DNA of 64,000 nt from Talinum fruticosum (taxonomy: Eukaryota > Streptophyta > Magnoliopsida > Caryophyllales > Talinaceae), in contig JAITYX010000008.1 of NCBI GenBank assembly GCA_021018815.1, forward strand, positions 2,354,001 to 2,418,000, read 5' to 3'. The translations under genes were made by a program, and so were the position numbers. The notes beneath the pieces are model-generated. The model saw nothing but the letters and a program-made list of their open reading frames with translations, did no database searches and was not told the DNA's origin. This document shows positions 12,531-24,610 of this stretch, piece after piece. How positions within the stretch are numbered: the stretch's first letter is position 1; each line of letters starts with the position of its first letter.

Positions 12531-13302
12531 CCACGATTCTATATATGATCAAACATTGTAATATTCATAAACAAAATTATATTTGAAAATTTATTACAAC
12601 GAAACATATTTAGAATGAAAATGTTTTACATAATATAGTCAACTTGATTTAATTTATGAATGTTTGTTAAAATTTAATTTATAAAATTTATTGCAATAAC
12701 ATAATCTTTTAATCCTCAAAGCAAAACCACGAATTTAGAATTTGTCATTTTGGGTGTGGAATTGATATTCCCCACTCGACCCTCACTCCTCTCCACTTTT
12801 TTCCACTTGTTTTTCAGTCCATCCACCAAAATCCATTTAATTTTACTCATTTCCATTTCATTTCACCCTATTTTCCGCTTCAAACTTCTTAAAAATTACA
12901 CAGCATTTCACTTCTTTTTCACTCCATTTTACTCTATACCATTCCATACTACTCTATTCTAGTCTATATCATTCCTTTTCAATGCTTTCCTCTCCTCCAA
13001 AAAAAAATTCCACTTCTTCCCATCCCTGCCTGTTCCCCTCCATTTGTGACTTCTCCATAAGTGCTTATCTTTTCAATGTTTCAGATGCTTCCAACATGGG
13101 GACTGAAAATATACAGTATAGTGCAACTCATTAATTATAAAGATATATGATACTCTAGAATTTTTTCAAGGTTTATCTTTCATTGGACTTATTTTGATTT
13201 GTGTATCACTCCACCCACCCCCTCCCCAACTGCTACCTCATCGGGTCCAATCCCACGTAATAATATAACTGATCTAACGGATGGATAGCTAACATTTGTT
13301 CT

Positions 13303-13513
13303 CTGTTTCACCATATATGTTAATCAAAATTAACTTTTTTATATTTTTTAATATCAATCACTTTATAATTCCAATAATATATTAATAATTAATTTATTAA
13401 TTTTATCTGTGGAACTTTGGGATAACTTAGTCTTTTAACATAAAATTTGTCATAAATTTATGTTTCTTTAGTATTTCCCTAAAATTAAAAAATAACGAGT
13501 GCCATTATTAAGT
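13303..13513. mobile_element. Degenerate Stowaway-like MITE (block B copy)
   Basis: Paralogous to 6594-6838. It lies immediately left of the point where block B has lost peptide gene copy 1, so its right part may mark the deletion breakpoint. Confidence 0.45.
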
Positions 13514-13589
13514 GTCGTCATGTAAAAAAATGTTGTGAAATAAATAGTTATTGCTGTGAGTAAAAGTTAATTTCTTGATGTCAAGAAGA

Positions 13590-14465
13590 TAGAATTGGTG
13601 GGTTGGAGGTAAATCCTAGGGACTTTCAGGATTTCCATGAATGCATTGATAACTTCCAACTTAAGGAATTAAATATGGCTTGGGGAGAGATACCCATGAT
13701 ATAATAGCCATATTAATGGCACTAAAATTTACTCTAAAATTGATCGAGTTTTTGGGAATGTTGAATGGCTAAAATGCTTATTGTAATGTTTCTGTTCAGT
13801 TCTTGGCACAGGACATATCAGATCATACACCTACATGGGTCCAACTTGAACAGGTCATTACTAAGAGAATGGGTAGGTTTATTGCTACAACATGTGAAAA
13901 CTTCTCAGGCTTTAGATCCTTGGTTCAACAAATCTGGAATAAGCAAATAACACGTTGTCAGATATGTCAAAAACTCGAGCAATTTCAGAGAGGTCTTCGG
14001 CAAATAAACAGGCAGAAGGTTGCCCATATTAGTGTTGGTGTGCAAGAGTTACTGAGATAAGGGAGTTACAGAAAATCTCATGAGCTACAATGTTGATCTT
14101 CAACAATCAGAAAGACAAATCTGTAATTGTGCTGTTGAAATTTCTTTCTTGAATAAAAAAGCAACGCCCAGTTGATCATTCAAGGTGACCAAAACACAAT
14201 GGTTTTTTATACTTCCATAAAAAAGAGAGCCTACAGAAATACTGTCTCGGCTATAAAGGATGATGAGGGGCATCTTTGTACTAAACCTGGAGGCATTCAG
14301 CTAGCTTTCACTTTTTACTACAGAGGGCTGCTTGGCACTGCAAAACTACCTATGGAATCTATTTCATAGTCTATCAGTGGAGTAAGGACAATTCTCTCTA
14401 CTGAACAGCAGGTAAACTTCATCCAACCATTTACTCACTCTAATGTCAAGGCTATGGTGTTTGCA
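13590..14465 (+). pseudogene. LINE endonuclease / RT N-terminal fragment
   Basis: Plus-strand frames encode pieces of an L1-type ORF2 in order. The end of the endonuclease comes first (K-I-Y-S-K-I-D-R-V-F-G-N-V-E-W-L, then D-I-S-D-H-T-P, 13690-13850). A linker follows (13803-14060), then the region before the reverse transcriptase core (G-D-Q-N-T-M-V-F-Y-T-S-I-K-K-R-A-Y-R, 14172-14369) and a fading E-Q-Q-V-N-F-I-Q-P-F segment to about 14460. Stops separate the parts and the catalytic core is missing. Confidence 0.68.
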
Positions 14466-14765
14466 AGAAGAAACATGAACTTAATCTAAAATATCTGAGC
14501 CTAAAATTTACAAGAAGAAAACTAATCACCTAAACTAAAACTAACCTAATTAATTACTATGCTAGTGCTGCCGCTAGAATTCCTTGCCCCCCGCCCCCCA
14601 AGTCCCACGGCCTAAAGCTCTATTTATAATAAATTAACACCACCTAATTGCCAAAACTCAACCCTACTACCTTGAGAATCCAAGCTTAATTTTGAAAGAA
14701 TGAGGTCCATCAAATTGATCAGCTAGATTAATAATTTTATGGGCACATCTTACGAAACATATAGG

Positions 14766-15405
14766 CTGAAAATTGGTTGGCTCTTTGTGGATTGAATAAT
14801 GCGTGGGCTCCACATACTTGTGCTTTTATCTTTTACTTGGATCGCTTGTAAATTATGCCCAATCGTTCGACATGGTGCTCTAACTAGTCTCCTGTGGTCT
14901 TGGGTTCATAGCTTTTCGAGCCTTTTATTCAAAATTTTGCGCTAAAGTTTTGGTCGTTATTATCAATAAAATAAAATAAATATAAGTAAAAATTTTAAAT
15001 TATAATATTTTATAAAATAAAAACTAGATAAAGAAGAGTATAAATGTAGTAATATTTGTATCAGACATTGAAGTGTTTCACCTCAACTCAAATATAGTAT
15101 CAACTGTGGATATTCAAGGCTGCTGGGGCAGCAACCACAATTCAAATATTAGAAGCTGGTTTGGTCTCCTATCTCTGTTCTAAACAGTATATCGATATGT
15201 GGCTTGTTGTACAGATAGACTTTTGACAAAGACAAGAGAAAATTCGTTGGCTCTTCTTGGATTGAATAATGCATGGGCTTCAAATGCTTGTGCTTTTATC
15301 TTTTGCTTGGATCGCTTGTAAATTATGCCCAATCATTCGTTTTGTGCTCTCACTCTGTCTCCTTTTGCTCTTGGGCTCATATTCTAACTTTTTGAGCCTG
15401 TATTT
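14766..15405 (+). repeat. Pair of direct repeats of about 160 bp
   Basis: 14766-14925 and 15240-15400 share long blocks, for example TGTGCTTTTATCTTTT and TGGATCGCTTGTAAATTATG. They are separated by about 310 bp and differ at many sites. They could be remnants of LTRs of an old element or a simple tandem duplication. No TG..CA borders or target duplication were found. Confidence 0.5.
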
Positions 15406-15447
15406 TCTGTGGTTTAGTGCCTGAATCATGCAAACATCTTTTCTTCC

Positions 15448-15946
15448 TGTTGGACGAGATTTATAAAACGGCCACTTAGGCCCGTTAACTTCCACTTAAT
15501 CAGTCTCCCTCCTTATCCGGAAAAGGTTCCCGGATAAGTGGGATAGCAAATGAAGTTGAGATTGACTCAACTTCTCAACAATAAGGATATGAGCGAATGC
15601 TCCTATTTAATCTGTAATGGAAAACACAGATTGACATACGTGAATACGAGAAAGACGAACACAACATTGGTTGCTTCTCTCGGATTCTCCCCGTAAATCC
15701 TCTACTCTCCCTCACACTTAGATCGACCATCTTAGGGTCTTCGGGTTTGAGACGTGGCTATTTCCGATGACTCTAGTAGCTGCCGGATATACTGTTTCGG
15801 GTGACACTTGTAGAACCTGGACTTCGGAGTACAACCGGATTTAGAGGGTTCGTGACTCCGAATTCACTTGTGGGCTATCTAACGGCAATCGATCCATTCG
15901 CTTCCGCAACTACTAAGGTTAGTCCTTATTTACATATATACCTACA
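15448..15946 (+). repeat. 5' LTR of the copia element
   Basis: 499 bp, TG..CA ends, matching 31522-32018. It contains TCCTATTTAATCTG (15600-15613), a possible TATA-like region. The 3' copy differs by about 20 substitutions. Confidence 0.93.
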
Positions 15947-15949
15947 GAG

Positions 15950-15961
15950 TGGTATCGTAGC
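15950..15961 (+). other. Primer-binding site of the copia element
   Basis: TGGTATCGTAGC begins 3 bp after the 5' LTR and resembles the initiator-Met tRNA complement used by plant copia elements (TGGTATCAGAGC), with two mismatches. Confidence 0.8.
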
Positions 15962-17731
15962 TTTGGATTGCTAGTTCCTAACCCCGATTAGTTTTTAGCC
16001 TCGATTAGTTTAGGCAAACTCTAAATCCCGCATGATTTGTTTAGTACTAATCTGTTTTTAATTCTCGTTTAAGTTAAGATTATGTGTCTTTGTTTAACTC
16101 CCGGACTTGTCTCCCTGCCCTTAACATCGCCTCCGTGGCGCCCCCTCGACAACCATCGCGTAAACCGCAAATCGCCTCGGTGGCGACGGCGGCGACCTCG
16201 GCATGGCCTTTAGTGGTCCAACGCAAAAACCAACCCGGTCCGGCCTCTATGACCCAAAAGCCAAACAAATAAATAAAAAGGGGTAGAAGAAGAGTAGTTA
16301 TCGGACTAACCCATCGGACCGCCGGAAGAGAGGTGGCGCGTACCAACACGCGCCGCCGCAAAAATTAGATCTTCTTCTCTTTCGTCTTCTCCAACGCCGA
16401 TAAACGCCCACCGATTTTTCTTTGCGAAAACAGCCCGGCGGTGGCGCGTGTGGGTCACGCGCCACCACGCTGTCACTACCACCGCTCCGGATTGGTGTTA
16501 ATCGGTTGTTTGGCGGCCGATCTACATCATGGCGATAGTATTTTTGTCGAAAAAGGTGGGATGAGGCTTGTGGGTCTCGGTTTTTGGCTCGACGGAGAAG
16601 GGCGGAATTACATCATTTGGGTATTTTTTAGGACGCCGGAAAACGAAAAGTAAGGCCTTGGCCTTTGCTTGGTGTCGCCGGAGATCGTGGAAGACAGAGT
16701 CGAAGCTTTCCTCCCATAGCTATGGCTACTCACGGAGGTAAAGAAGTGAGGGAGAGTAGAGGACTCTCGGTCGGAGAGGAAGAGAGGACAAAGAGACCGA
16801 GAGGGAGAGGGGATTAGAAGCTTTCAGAGGAAAATAGGTCGGCGTGAGTAGTTAAGGGCAAGCATGCCCCCTTTCATTTATTTTTCTCTGTTTTTCAAGC
16901 CCCGTAATTGGTCTTGGGTTCTCGAAGTTTTTTTACCAGCCCACGCTGCTTCGGTCTTCGGTCCACTTTATTAAATCAATTAGCATGCTGATAATTTAAC
17001 ATGTTTAGTACATGTTTTCAATTTTTATTTTGTGTAAATTTAAAATTAATATTAATCTGATTTTATAATTTTGTGTAAGTTATTTTAATCAATTAATTTT
17101 ATGAATCTGTTTCATATTATGTAAATTACATAATTGTGTTTTGTGTAATTATTTGATTTTTGGCATGTTATTTTTTTAATATATGTAATTTCGTATTACA
17201 TGTTTCAAAGTGGAAAATTAGCATGAACATTATATAAATATGTTTAATATAGTGTTGTATAAATTAGTTTTATGAAAGGCAATATCTTTGCTCTACATGC
17301 TATATATATGAATTTGTTTCATGAAGTCATATTAATTATAAAATTAGTTTTTATATAATATAAGTTAAGTGATATTATCTATAAATTAGTTTTTAGAATT
17401 AATGTGAATATGTTTCATGTAAATTAATAATATCACGTACAAATTTTTTATGTAAATTAGTTTTACATCTTAACTACCTTTGTGGTATGTAAAGTTCAAA
17501 GTTAATTCGTTTAATGTAAAAATTCATATGAATATGTTTTCTATGGAATTAAAAGTGTCAATTATTTTTTCTAAAATTTCTAGTTCATTCCATATGTGAT
17601 GATTATGAGCTTAGCAAAATTTTCGATCATATGACTTGAATAATGAATTTTGTGAAAACTTAATTGTTTTTAAGATGTGCCTAAATGTCCAATTTTACTT
17701 GTCGATATGGCAACGAAACCTATGACTCGAT
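15962..17731 (+). other. Untranslated leader of the copia element
   Basis: About 1.77 kb between primer-binding site and gag. The left half (16080-16850) is GC-rich and rich in CGCC/CGG words; the right half (16980-17690) is strongly AT-rich. Short frames here have no recognisable protein features and are taken as non-coding. Confidence 0.6.
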
Positions 17732-18596
17732 ATGACCTCTACTGAAAAGTTGGTGGGGTCCAACTATGACAATTGGCATCGGAGGGTTCAGTTCCTTCCG
17801 AATGAGCGAGAATTACTAGAGTTCTTGACCGCCAAAATGTATCCCCTGCTACTAAGGATAAAGATGACAAGGATGTTGATACTAGTTCCGCACGATATCG
17901 GAAGGATTTGAAAGCATATCAGGAGAGGTTCAAAAGGACCGCTCGACGCGGTATGCCCTATCGAACCTTATGCATGATGACTTTATCGGTGAGTTCGAGA
18001 ACTGTCCCACAGCCTAAAGATATGTGGGATCAACTTAAGATCAAGTTCGGGCAAACTTCGCTACTAAGCTCCGCCAATTGCATCTTACGTGGATGTAATA
18101 CACTTTTAGCCCGGAGCATAGTATAATCGAACATATACGAACATTGAGTGCAATGGTTCGTGATCTTAAGGCTGGAGGGATCGAGATCTCTGAGCGTGAT
18201 CAAGTCACGAACGTGATTCGTGCTATCCCATCCGAGGATCCTTGGAAAACGTTCAAGACCCCGATGGTGCATAGTGATCACCTCCGGCATCGTGGACGAT
18301 ATTGTTCGTCACCTTGAACTTGAAGAAGACCGCATGAAGTCACATGCTCCTACTCCCGTTCCTGCTGCATTAGTTGCTAAAGGAAACAAACCTAAAGGCA
18401 ACAAGTTTAAACGAGGGAAGAAGAAAAGTTCTCATCCCTCTAAGAAACCCGGGCCTCGTAGGTGGAAATGCCAAGAAACAGACATAAGGCTAAGGGCAAT
18501 AAAGAGAAAGTTATGGCACGTGTGAAATGTTATAATCTGTGGAAAGAAGGGTCACTATGCTAGGGATTGTCCCGAGTCTCAAAAGGTGACCCCTCT
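17732..18596 (+). pseudogene. copia gag, broken
   Basis: ATG at 17732 opens a frame with K-L-V-G-S-N-Y-D-N-W-H-R-R-V-Q-F, a typical copia gag opening. It shifts frame soon after about 17840; the 17908-18126 and 18220-18525 frames carry the following parts. The nucleocapsid zinc knuckle near 18527-18570 is recognisable as C-Y-N then C-G-K-K-G-H-Y-A-R-D-C, but a single extra C between the two halves puts them in different frames. Gag would form the virus-like particle. This copy cannot. Confidence 0.8.
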
Positions 18597-19103
18597 ATTA
18601 AAGTCTCTGAATTATTTGTTTGGTCCCATGCATTAGTTGCTAACTCTCTTCCTAATTGGATTGTAGACTCGGGAGCAAACAAACACATAGTTCAAGACCG
18701 AGCTGGGTTTGTAGAGTTTCACCCTTATTCGGTGGGCATACAAACCGTGACATTAGGGAATGGCATAATTGAAGACGTTCTCGGTGTGGGAACGTATCAG
18801 CTCAAGCTACGTGGAAGAAATAAGTTACTTCTACTAAATGCTCTCTACGCGCCCGGGGTGCAATGTTTCCTCATTTCCTTTGTCTCCTTAGTTAAAGTAG
18901 GTTTTCAGTTTGTTTCAAAAGAAGATGGTTTAGAGATTTATTATGGTGGCAATTTGTTTGGCCATGCAAGTTTTCAAAACAATTTCCCTGTTTTGGATTT
19001 AGACGTTTGCTATGATAATTTTGCATTAGTTTTATTTGATGATTCCAATTCGAATCGTTAAATGGCATGCAGGACTTGGTTATATTGGCCAAGATAGAAT
19101 GAC
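18567..19103 (+). pseudogene. copia protease and start of integrase, broken
   Basis: Frame 18567-19061 (164 codons) contains the aspartic protease motif W-I-V-D-S-G-A-N-K-H-I, with the active-site D-S-G. Near 19060 the frame is lost by one base. The shifted frame continues with W-H-A-G-L-G-Y-I-G-Q-D-R-M, the H of the integrase zinc-binding (HHCC) domain, up to the insertion point of the nested element. Confidence 0.85.
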
Positions 19104-21736
19104 TAGACTCGTAACAACCCGACCCTAAATCACATTATTTATTTTAAATCACATTATTTATTTTATTAATTACACTATTTATATAATTGAGCGCGTGCAC
19201 TTCAATTCGATATTTTGTATTTACATTATTCTTATACATGTGTTATGCAGCTAAGGCGACGAAGTGGCCCTAATAAAAATCTCATAATAAGATTTTAATT
19301 TGTGAACATCGTTATTAAAATAAAATTAAAAGTAACAATAAAAGAAAACAAAGTAAATAAATAAATAAATAAATCAAAATAATAAAATAAATGAACCAGA
19401 TTTTTTAAAGAAACATCCGAAACATGATTTTACAAAAAAAAAAAAAAAAGGAAAGGCGGTTAAGATCGAAATAATTAGGCAAGCTCGGCTTCAATTCTTC
19501 ACCGCTTCCTCTCGCTTCCCCGCCTCCCCACTCGCCTCTGCTCGCCTCACCGCCTTCCTACTGCCATCGCACAGTCCGGCCATCGGACGCCACCAACGCC
19601 GCCGAAGCCGGCGCTAGGCGCCGCCGGCAGCGCCCTCTCACTCTCCCTCGCGCTATCGCCTTCTCTCGCCCTCGCGTGCTCGCTTCTCATCCTCTCGCTT
19701 CTCCTCTCTCGCTGGCGTCGCCCCTTCGGCCACCAGCACGACCAACGCCGGCTAGAATACCGGCGCCGCCACCCTTTCCCTCTCACTCTCTCTTTCGCGC
19801 CCTCGCTTTCTCTCTCTCTTTCCGCGCGCCCTGTTTCCTTGCTCTCCAGCCGCGGCACTTAACAGCTAGCCGCCAGCTGCAGCGGCCGCCGGAGCGATCG
19901 CCGTCCCCCTGCTCAATGGTCGCCGGCGCAGCTTGCCACGCACCACCACCGCCCCTGCTCTTGCTCTTGGCTTCCATCTCTGCGAATTCGAAGGTAAAAT
20001 ACCAAACCCTGAATTATCAAGTTCCTTATTTATTTAAGAAATTGTGATTGTAAAATGAAGTATATGATTCGAAATATGTTGTTGAGTGAATTCAGAAATT
20101 GATTTGGGAAAATCCGAATTGTTGTGAACGATTGAGGTGTGGCAGTTTGATGGGTTAGTTGGCGTATGAATGTGAACGAATATGATTCCTTTGGGAAAAC
20201 CGTGATCTAGTGAACGAAATTAGAGATCTTTTGGTTATATAACGGAGTAATTTGATAGATTTTGTTATATTAGAAACGGTTATAGTGAACGAACAAAGGC
20301 GAATGAATGTAAGTTCTTTTGTAAAATTGTGATTCAATGAATTAAATGGGAAGTATATTGGCACATATGTGAACAATTTGATGGGCTAGTTACATTTTGT
20401 AAATAGCTAGGATTGAACAATAAGGAAGAGAAAAATATGCAAGGAAATTGAAGTTGGGTAATAGATTGTGTAGAAGGCATGTAGAACATCCGAACACTTG
20501 GTGTGCGTAATTTGTTCGTAAATGCGAATTCGGTTGAGAAAATAATGCTTAGCCCTTAAAATGGTATATGTATGAATTTGGGCGATTCGGCAAAGTTGTG
20601 AAACCTTCCGGTGGAAGGGCATTTGACGGATTAATTAATTACTTAACTATGGGTTTTGAATGCGGGGAAGGGAGAAGTAGAGAATAAACTAGGAATAAGT
20701 GTTCGATTATGTATATATATATATACCATTTCCAATCCAAGTCAACTAACGAATTGAATTACATCAAAATCATTGATTATCTAATTGGCCTAATCAACTT
20801 CTTTAATTAGTATGCATTATGTTCACTATTTGAAACGGAATTGAAGCAGTAAAATTATGTAAGAAAACGTAATTTAAATGATTATGTAATAAATATAGAA
20901 AATAAGATAAGTTGTCAACGCTTATACAAATTCAATTATCAAAACTCAAGAGAAACATTATTAACAACAAAATCTATCGAAACAGAAATGAGGCCACTTC
21001 CGTTGCCGAATAGCCAGTGACTCAAATTTCTGCAAAAGGGGAGAAACAAATATTTTCGGTTCAGTGTACGTTCATTGCCTGTATCTTTCAAAAACTCACA
21101 TGTTTCATCAATTCTCAACATTTCTCATATATAATAATGAATCATTTGCAAATCAAGTTTTGCCACCTAATCAAGTGGTCCCCGCCCAATCATCAATTAT
21201 CGGGGCTTATGCCCATCAATTATTAATCATCGGGGCTTATGCCCAACCCGCGCGGCTTCAACTCGGGTTCTCGGTCGGCTCGGGAGGTGTGCACCTTACT
21301 AAGATCGTATCAATTATCAAGGGGTTCCACTTTCGGATAATAACCAGCAAGCAAGTTTTACTTACATTCTCTCGCCCCGATTTCAAATTAAAATGAATTG
21401 AAATGCGCGCGCTCAATTAAAATATTTTCAAAGTTGTTTTACGAGTGCAGGAATGTTCGTACCGAGTTTCGACTCACTCTTCCAAATATTTTACTTGTTT
21501 TTGTTTTAGGAAGATGCATTGGTGAACAATCAACCATTTACTAAGTCCGACGAAGGCAAATCCTAGCCAGCCACGTGGCACTCGCAAATCTGAAGGTACG
21601 TAGACGCTCACAGTGATTTTACCTTCAACCAGGGTTAGGTATGACCTTGGGAATTATTGTATGCCGTATATTAATTTGTGGACTAGACAAAAGTCTAGGT
21701 TGTATAAATATTACGTTGCTAAACCAAGTAACCTAT

Positions 21737-24426
21737 TGTAACAACCCGACCCTAAATCACATTATTTATTTTAAAATCACATTATTTATTTTATTAATTA
21801 CACTATTTATATAATTGAGCGCGTGCACTTCAATTCAATATCTTATATTTAAACTATTTTTATCCGTATGTTATGCGGCTAAGGCGACGAAGTGGCCCCA
21901 ATAAAAATCTCATAATAAGATTATAATTTGTGAACATCATTATTAAAATAAAATTAAAAGTAACAATAAAAGAAAACAAAACAAGTAAATAAAGAAATAA
22001 ATCAAAATAATAAAATGACGAAATTAGATTTTTCTAAAGAAAAATCCAGAGAAAGAATTCTCCGGAACGTTAAACGACCTAAAATATATTCGGGCTCATC
22101 CTCTCTCTCTCCCGTGCTCCTTCGTGCTCCCCTTTCCCCTGCTCCCCTGTTTCCCTCCTTCATCCCCTCCGCCTCTCGCTCCGTTGTTGCTTGCCTCCCG
22201 GTCCGGCCACCGGACGCCACTAACGCCGCCGAAGCCGGCGCTAGGCGCCGCCGGCGGCGCCTCTCACACTCTCGCGCGATGGCTCTCTCTCCTCGCGTGC
22301 CTCTGCTCTTTCCTCTCGCCTCCGTCTCGCGGCCTGCTCCCGGCCATCGGGCGCCTCCAACACCGGCCGAAGCCGACGCCGGCGACGTCGGGAGACGCTC
22401 GACACCTCACTCGCCACCGCTCTCCCTCTCTTTCGCTGTCGCTCGCGCACGGGCAGTTGCCCTGCCTCCCCACCGCGGCAACCCATTCTGCCGCCAACCA
22501 CCATCCGCAAGCACGGCCGTCGAAACTCGACGCCGGTGCTGCCCCACGCCGCGGAGCAACCGAGTACCCCAAAATCCTCTCCTTGACTCCTCCTCCGTGA
22601 ATTCGAAGGTAAAACCTCAAACCCTAAATTATTACAGGTTTGTCATTTACTCGGTTGTTGTGGTTGTGAAATTGAATTATCGGATTTATAGACATGTTTG
22701 TAAACTTAAAGATTAATTTGGGGAAAATTCGAATTAGCGTGGAGGATTTAGGTTTGGTGTTGTGGTGAATTGATTGCACGAATGTGAATAAATGTGATTC
22801 TTTTTGGGAAATTATGAATTGACAAATGAGATTGAGGAGGTTTATTAGCGAATGGAACAATTTGGTGGAACTATTACGTTTTGGAAATGATTGAGCAAAC
22901 GAAAGAGAAGGTGTGCGTAGAAGTTGAAATTCGATAATGTACAAGTATACATGCATGGAAAATAATTGAGTATTAGGTTGCCTAATTGCGATTGTGAATG
23001 TGAATGTTATTGTGAGAATGAGGCTCATGACCTTAAGTTGGTATATGAATGAAATTTTGAGCAATTTGGGTAATTATAAGGCCTACCTATGGAAAGGCGT
23101 CATTAGATCGAATAATCGCTTAGCTATGGGCTTAAATTCGATAAGTGAGGAATGAATTAAAAATAAGTGTTTGGGCATGTATATTTGTATATACCATTTT
23201 CAATCCAAAGCCACTAACAAATTGAATTACACCAAAATCATCGAATACTTAGTTAGCCTAATCAACTTCTTTAATTAATATGAATTATATTCAATAAACG
23301 CAAGTAAAGCTAAGTGATACAAACATTAGTTTAATCGATCTTCATACGAATATAGAAAATGAAATAAATTGTTAAAGCTTATACAAACTCAAGCATTAAA
23401 ACTCAAGAAAACATTATTAACCCTAGAAATCCATTTTAAACAGGAATAAGGCCACTTACATTGCCGAGCGGCTGCTGACTCAAATTTCCGCAGAAAGGGG
23501 AGAAACAAATATTCTCAATTCAGGTACGTTCATTGCTCGTACCTTTCAAAAACTCACATATTTCATCAAATCTCAACATTTCTCATATATATAATTAATA
23601 ATGAATCATTTGCAAATCAAGTTTTGTCACCTAATCAAGTGGTCCCCGCTCAATCATCAATTATCGGGGCTTATGCCCATCAATTATCAATCATCGGGCG
23701 TATGCCCAACCCGCGCGGCTTCAACTCGGGTTCTCGGTCGGCCCGGGAGGTGTGCACCTTACTAAGATCGTATCAATTATCAAGGGGTTCCACTTTCGGA
23801 TAATAACCGGCAAGCAAGTTTTACTTACATTCTCTCCCCCGATTTCAAACTAAAATGAATTGAAATGCGCGCGCTTAATCAATATATTCTTCAAAGTTAT
23901 TTTACAATGACAGGAATGTGCGTATCGAGTTTCGACTCACTTTTCCAAATATTTTACTGTTTTTGTTTTAGGAAGAAGCATTGGTGAACAACCAACCATT
24001 CACCAAGTCCGGCAAAGGCAAACCCTAGCCATCCACGTGGCATTTGGGAGTCCGAAGGTACATAGACGCTCACAGTGATTTTACCCTCAACCGGGGTTTA
24101 GGTATGACCTTGGGAATTGTTGCATGTTGTATATTATCTTGTAGAATAGACAAAGGTCTAGGTTGTATAAGTTTTGTGTTGCTAAACCAAGTAAACGGTA
24201 TTTTGGGGTGACCTAACTACTTGGGTAATAAGTAGTCACCCCTAACAAGCATTGTTGGAAATATAACAGTGGAGGCACAAATCGTACTTCATTTTATTTC
24301 AAATTATTTAGCCTTGTCCTATTTTTAGGACGGCGGTAGCGCCTTCGATCGTTACCTTCCGCTGCGACCTTACGTAATAGTCCCTAATGAGGGGATTATT
24401 AAGTAATAGTGATTGGGGGCGTTACA
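21737..24426 (+). mobile_element. Nested LTR-like element Y, same family as X
   Basis: 2,690 bp, TGTAACAACCC..GGCGTTACA, with a perfect 5-bp duplication CCTAT (21732-21736 and 24427-24431). It is homologous to X along its whole length. X is interrupted just after GCTAAACCAAGTAA, and the same words lie inside Y at about 24180-24195, so a family member has inserted into a relative. The GC-rich 22080-22600 segment holds long proline/arginine frames on both strands, judged compositional. Confidence 0.88.
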
Positions 24427-24610
24427 CCTATGTTTTGGGATGACCTAGCTACTTGGGTGATAAGTAGTTACTCCTAACAAGTATCATTGGAAACATAAGA
24501 GTGGATGCATAAATCGTACTTCATTTTATTTCAAATTATTTAGCCTTGTCCTATTTTTAGGACGGCGGTAGCGCCTTCGATCGTTACCTTCCGCTGCGAC
24601 CTTACGTAAT

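Larger units (their letters stand above)
9806..14060 (+). repeat. Segmental duplication block B (pairs with 770-8430)
   Basis: Colinear with block A. Peptide gene copy 1 (about 6840-7990 in A) is missing: the sequence passes directly from the MITE remnant ending near 13510 to the 3'-flank homology starting near 13520. The hAT-like element and two LINE insertions of block A are also absent, so this block preserves the empty sites. Confidence 0.8.

Noticed and set aside
15110..15226. Exon-like reading A-A-G-A-A-T-T-I-Q-I-L-E-A-G-L-V between the two direct repeats
   Set aside because: The open stretch is short, has no splice or start context and matches no family I can name.
16080..16653. Frames of 62-93 codons in the copia leader
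   Set aside because: They lie between primer-binding site and gag, overlap on both strands and show no recognisable protein features.
19547..20047. Long proline/serine/arginine-rich frames on both strands
   Set aside because: They lie in the GC- and CT-rich segment of LTR X, overlap on opposite strands, have low complexity and no homology by eye. The matching frames in Y are not conserved as protein.
22002..22716. 233-, 158-, 118- and 89-codon frames
   Set aside because: They overlap one another on both strands within the CT-rich part of LTR Y, and composition alone explains their length.
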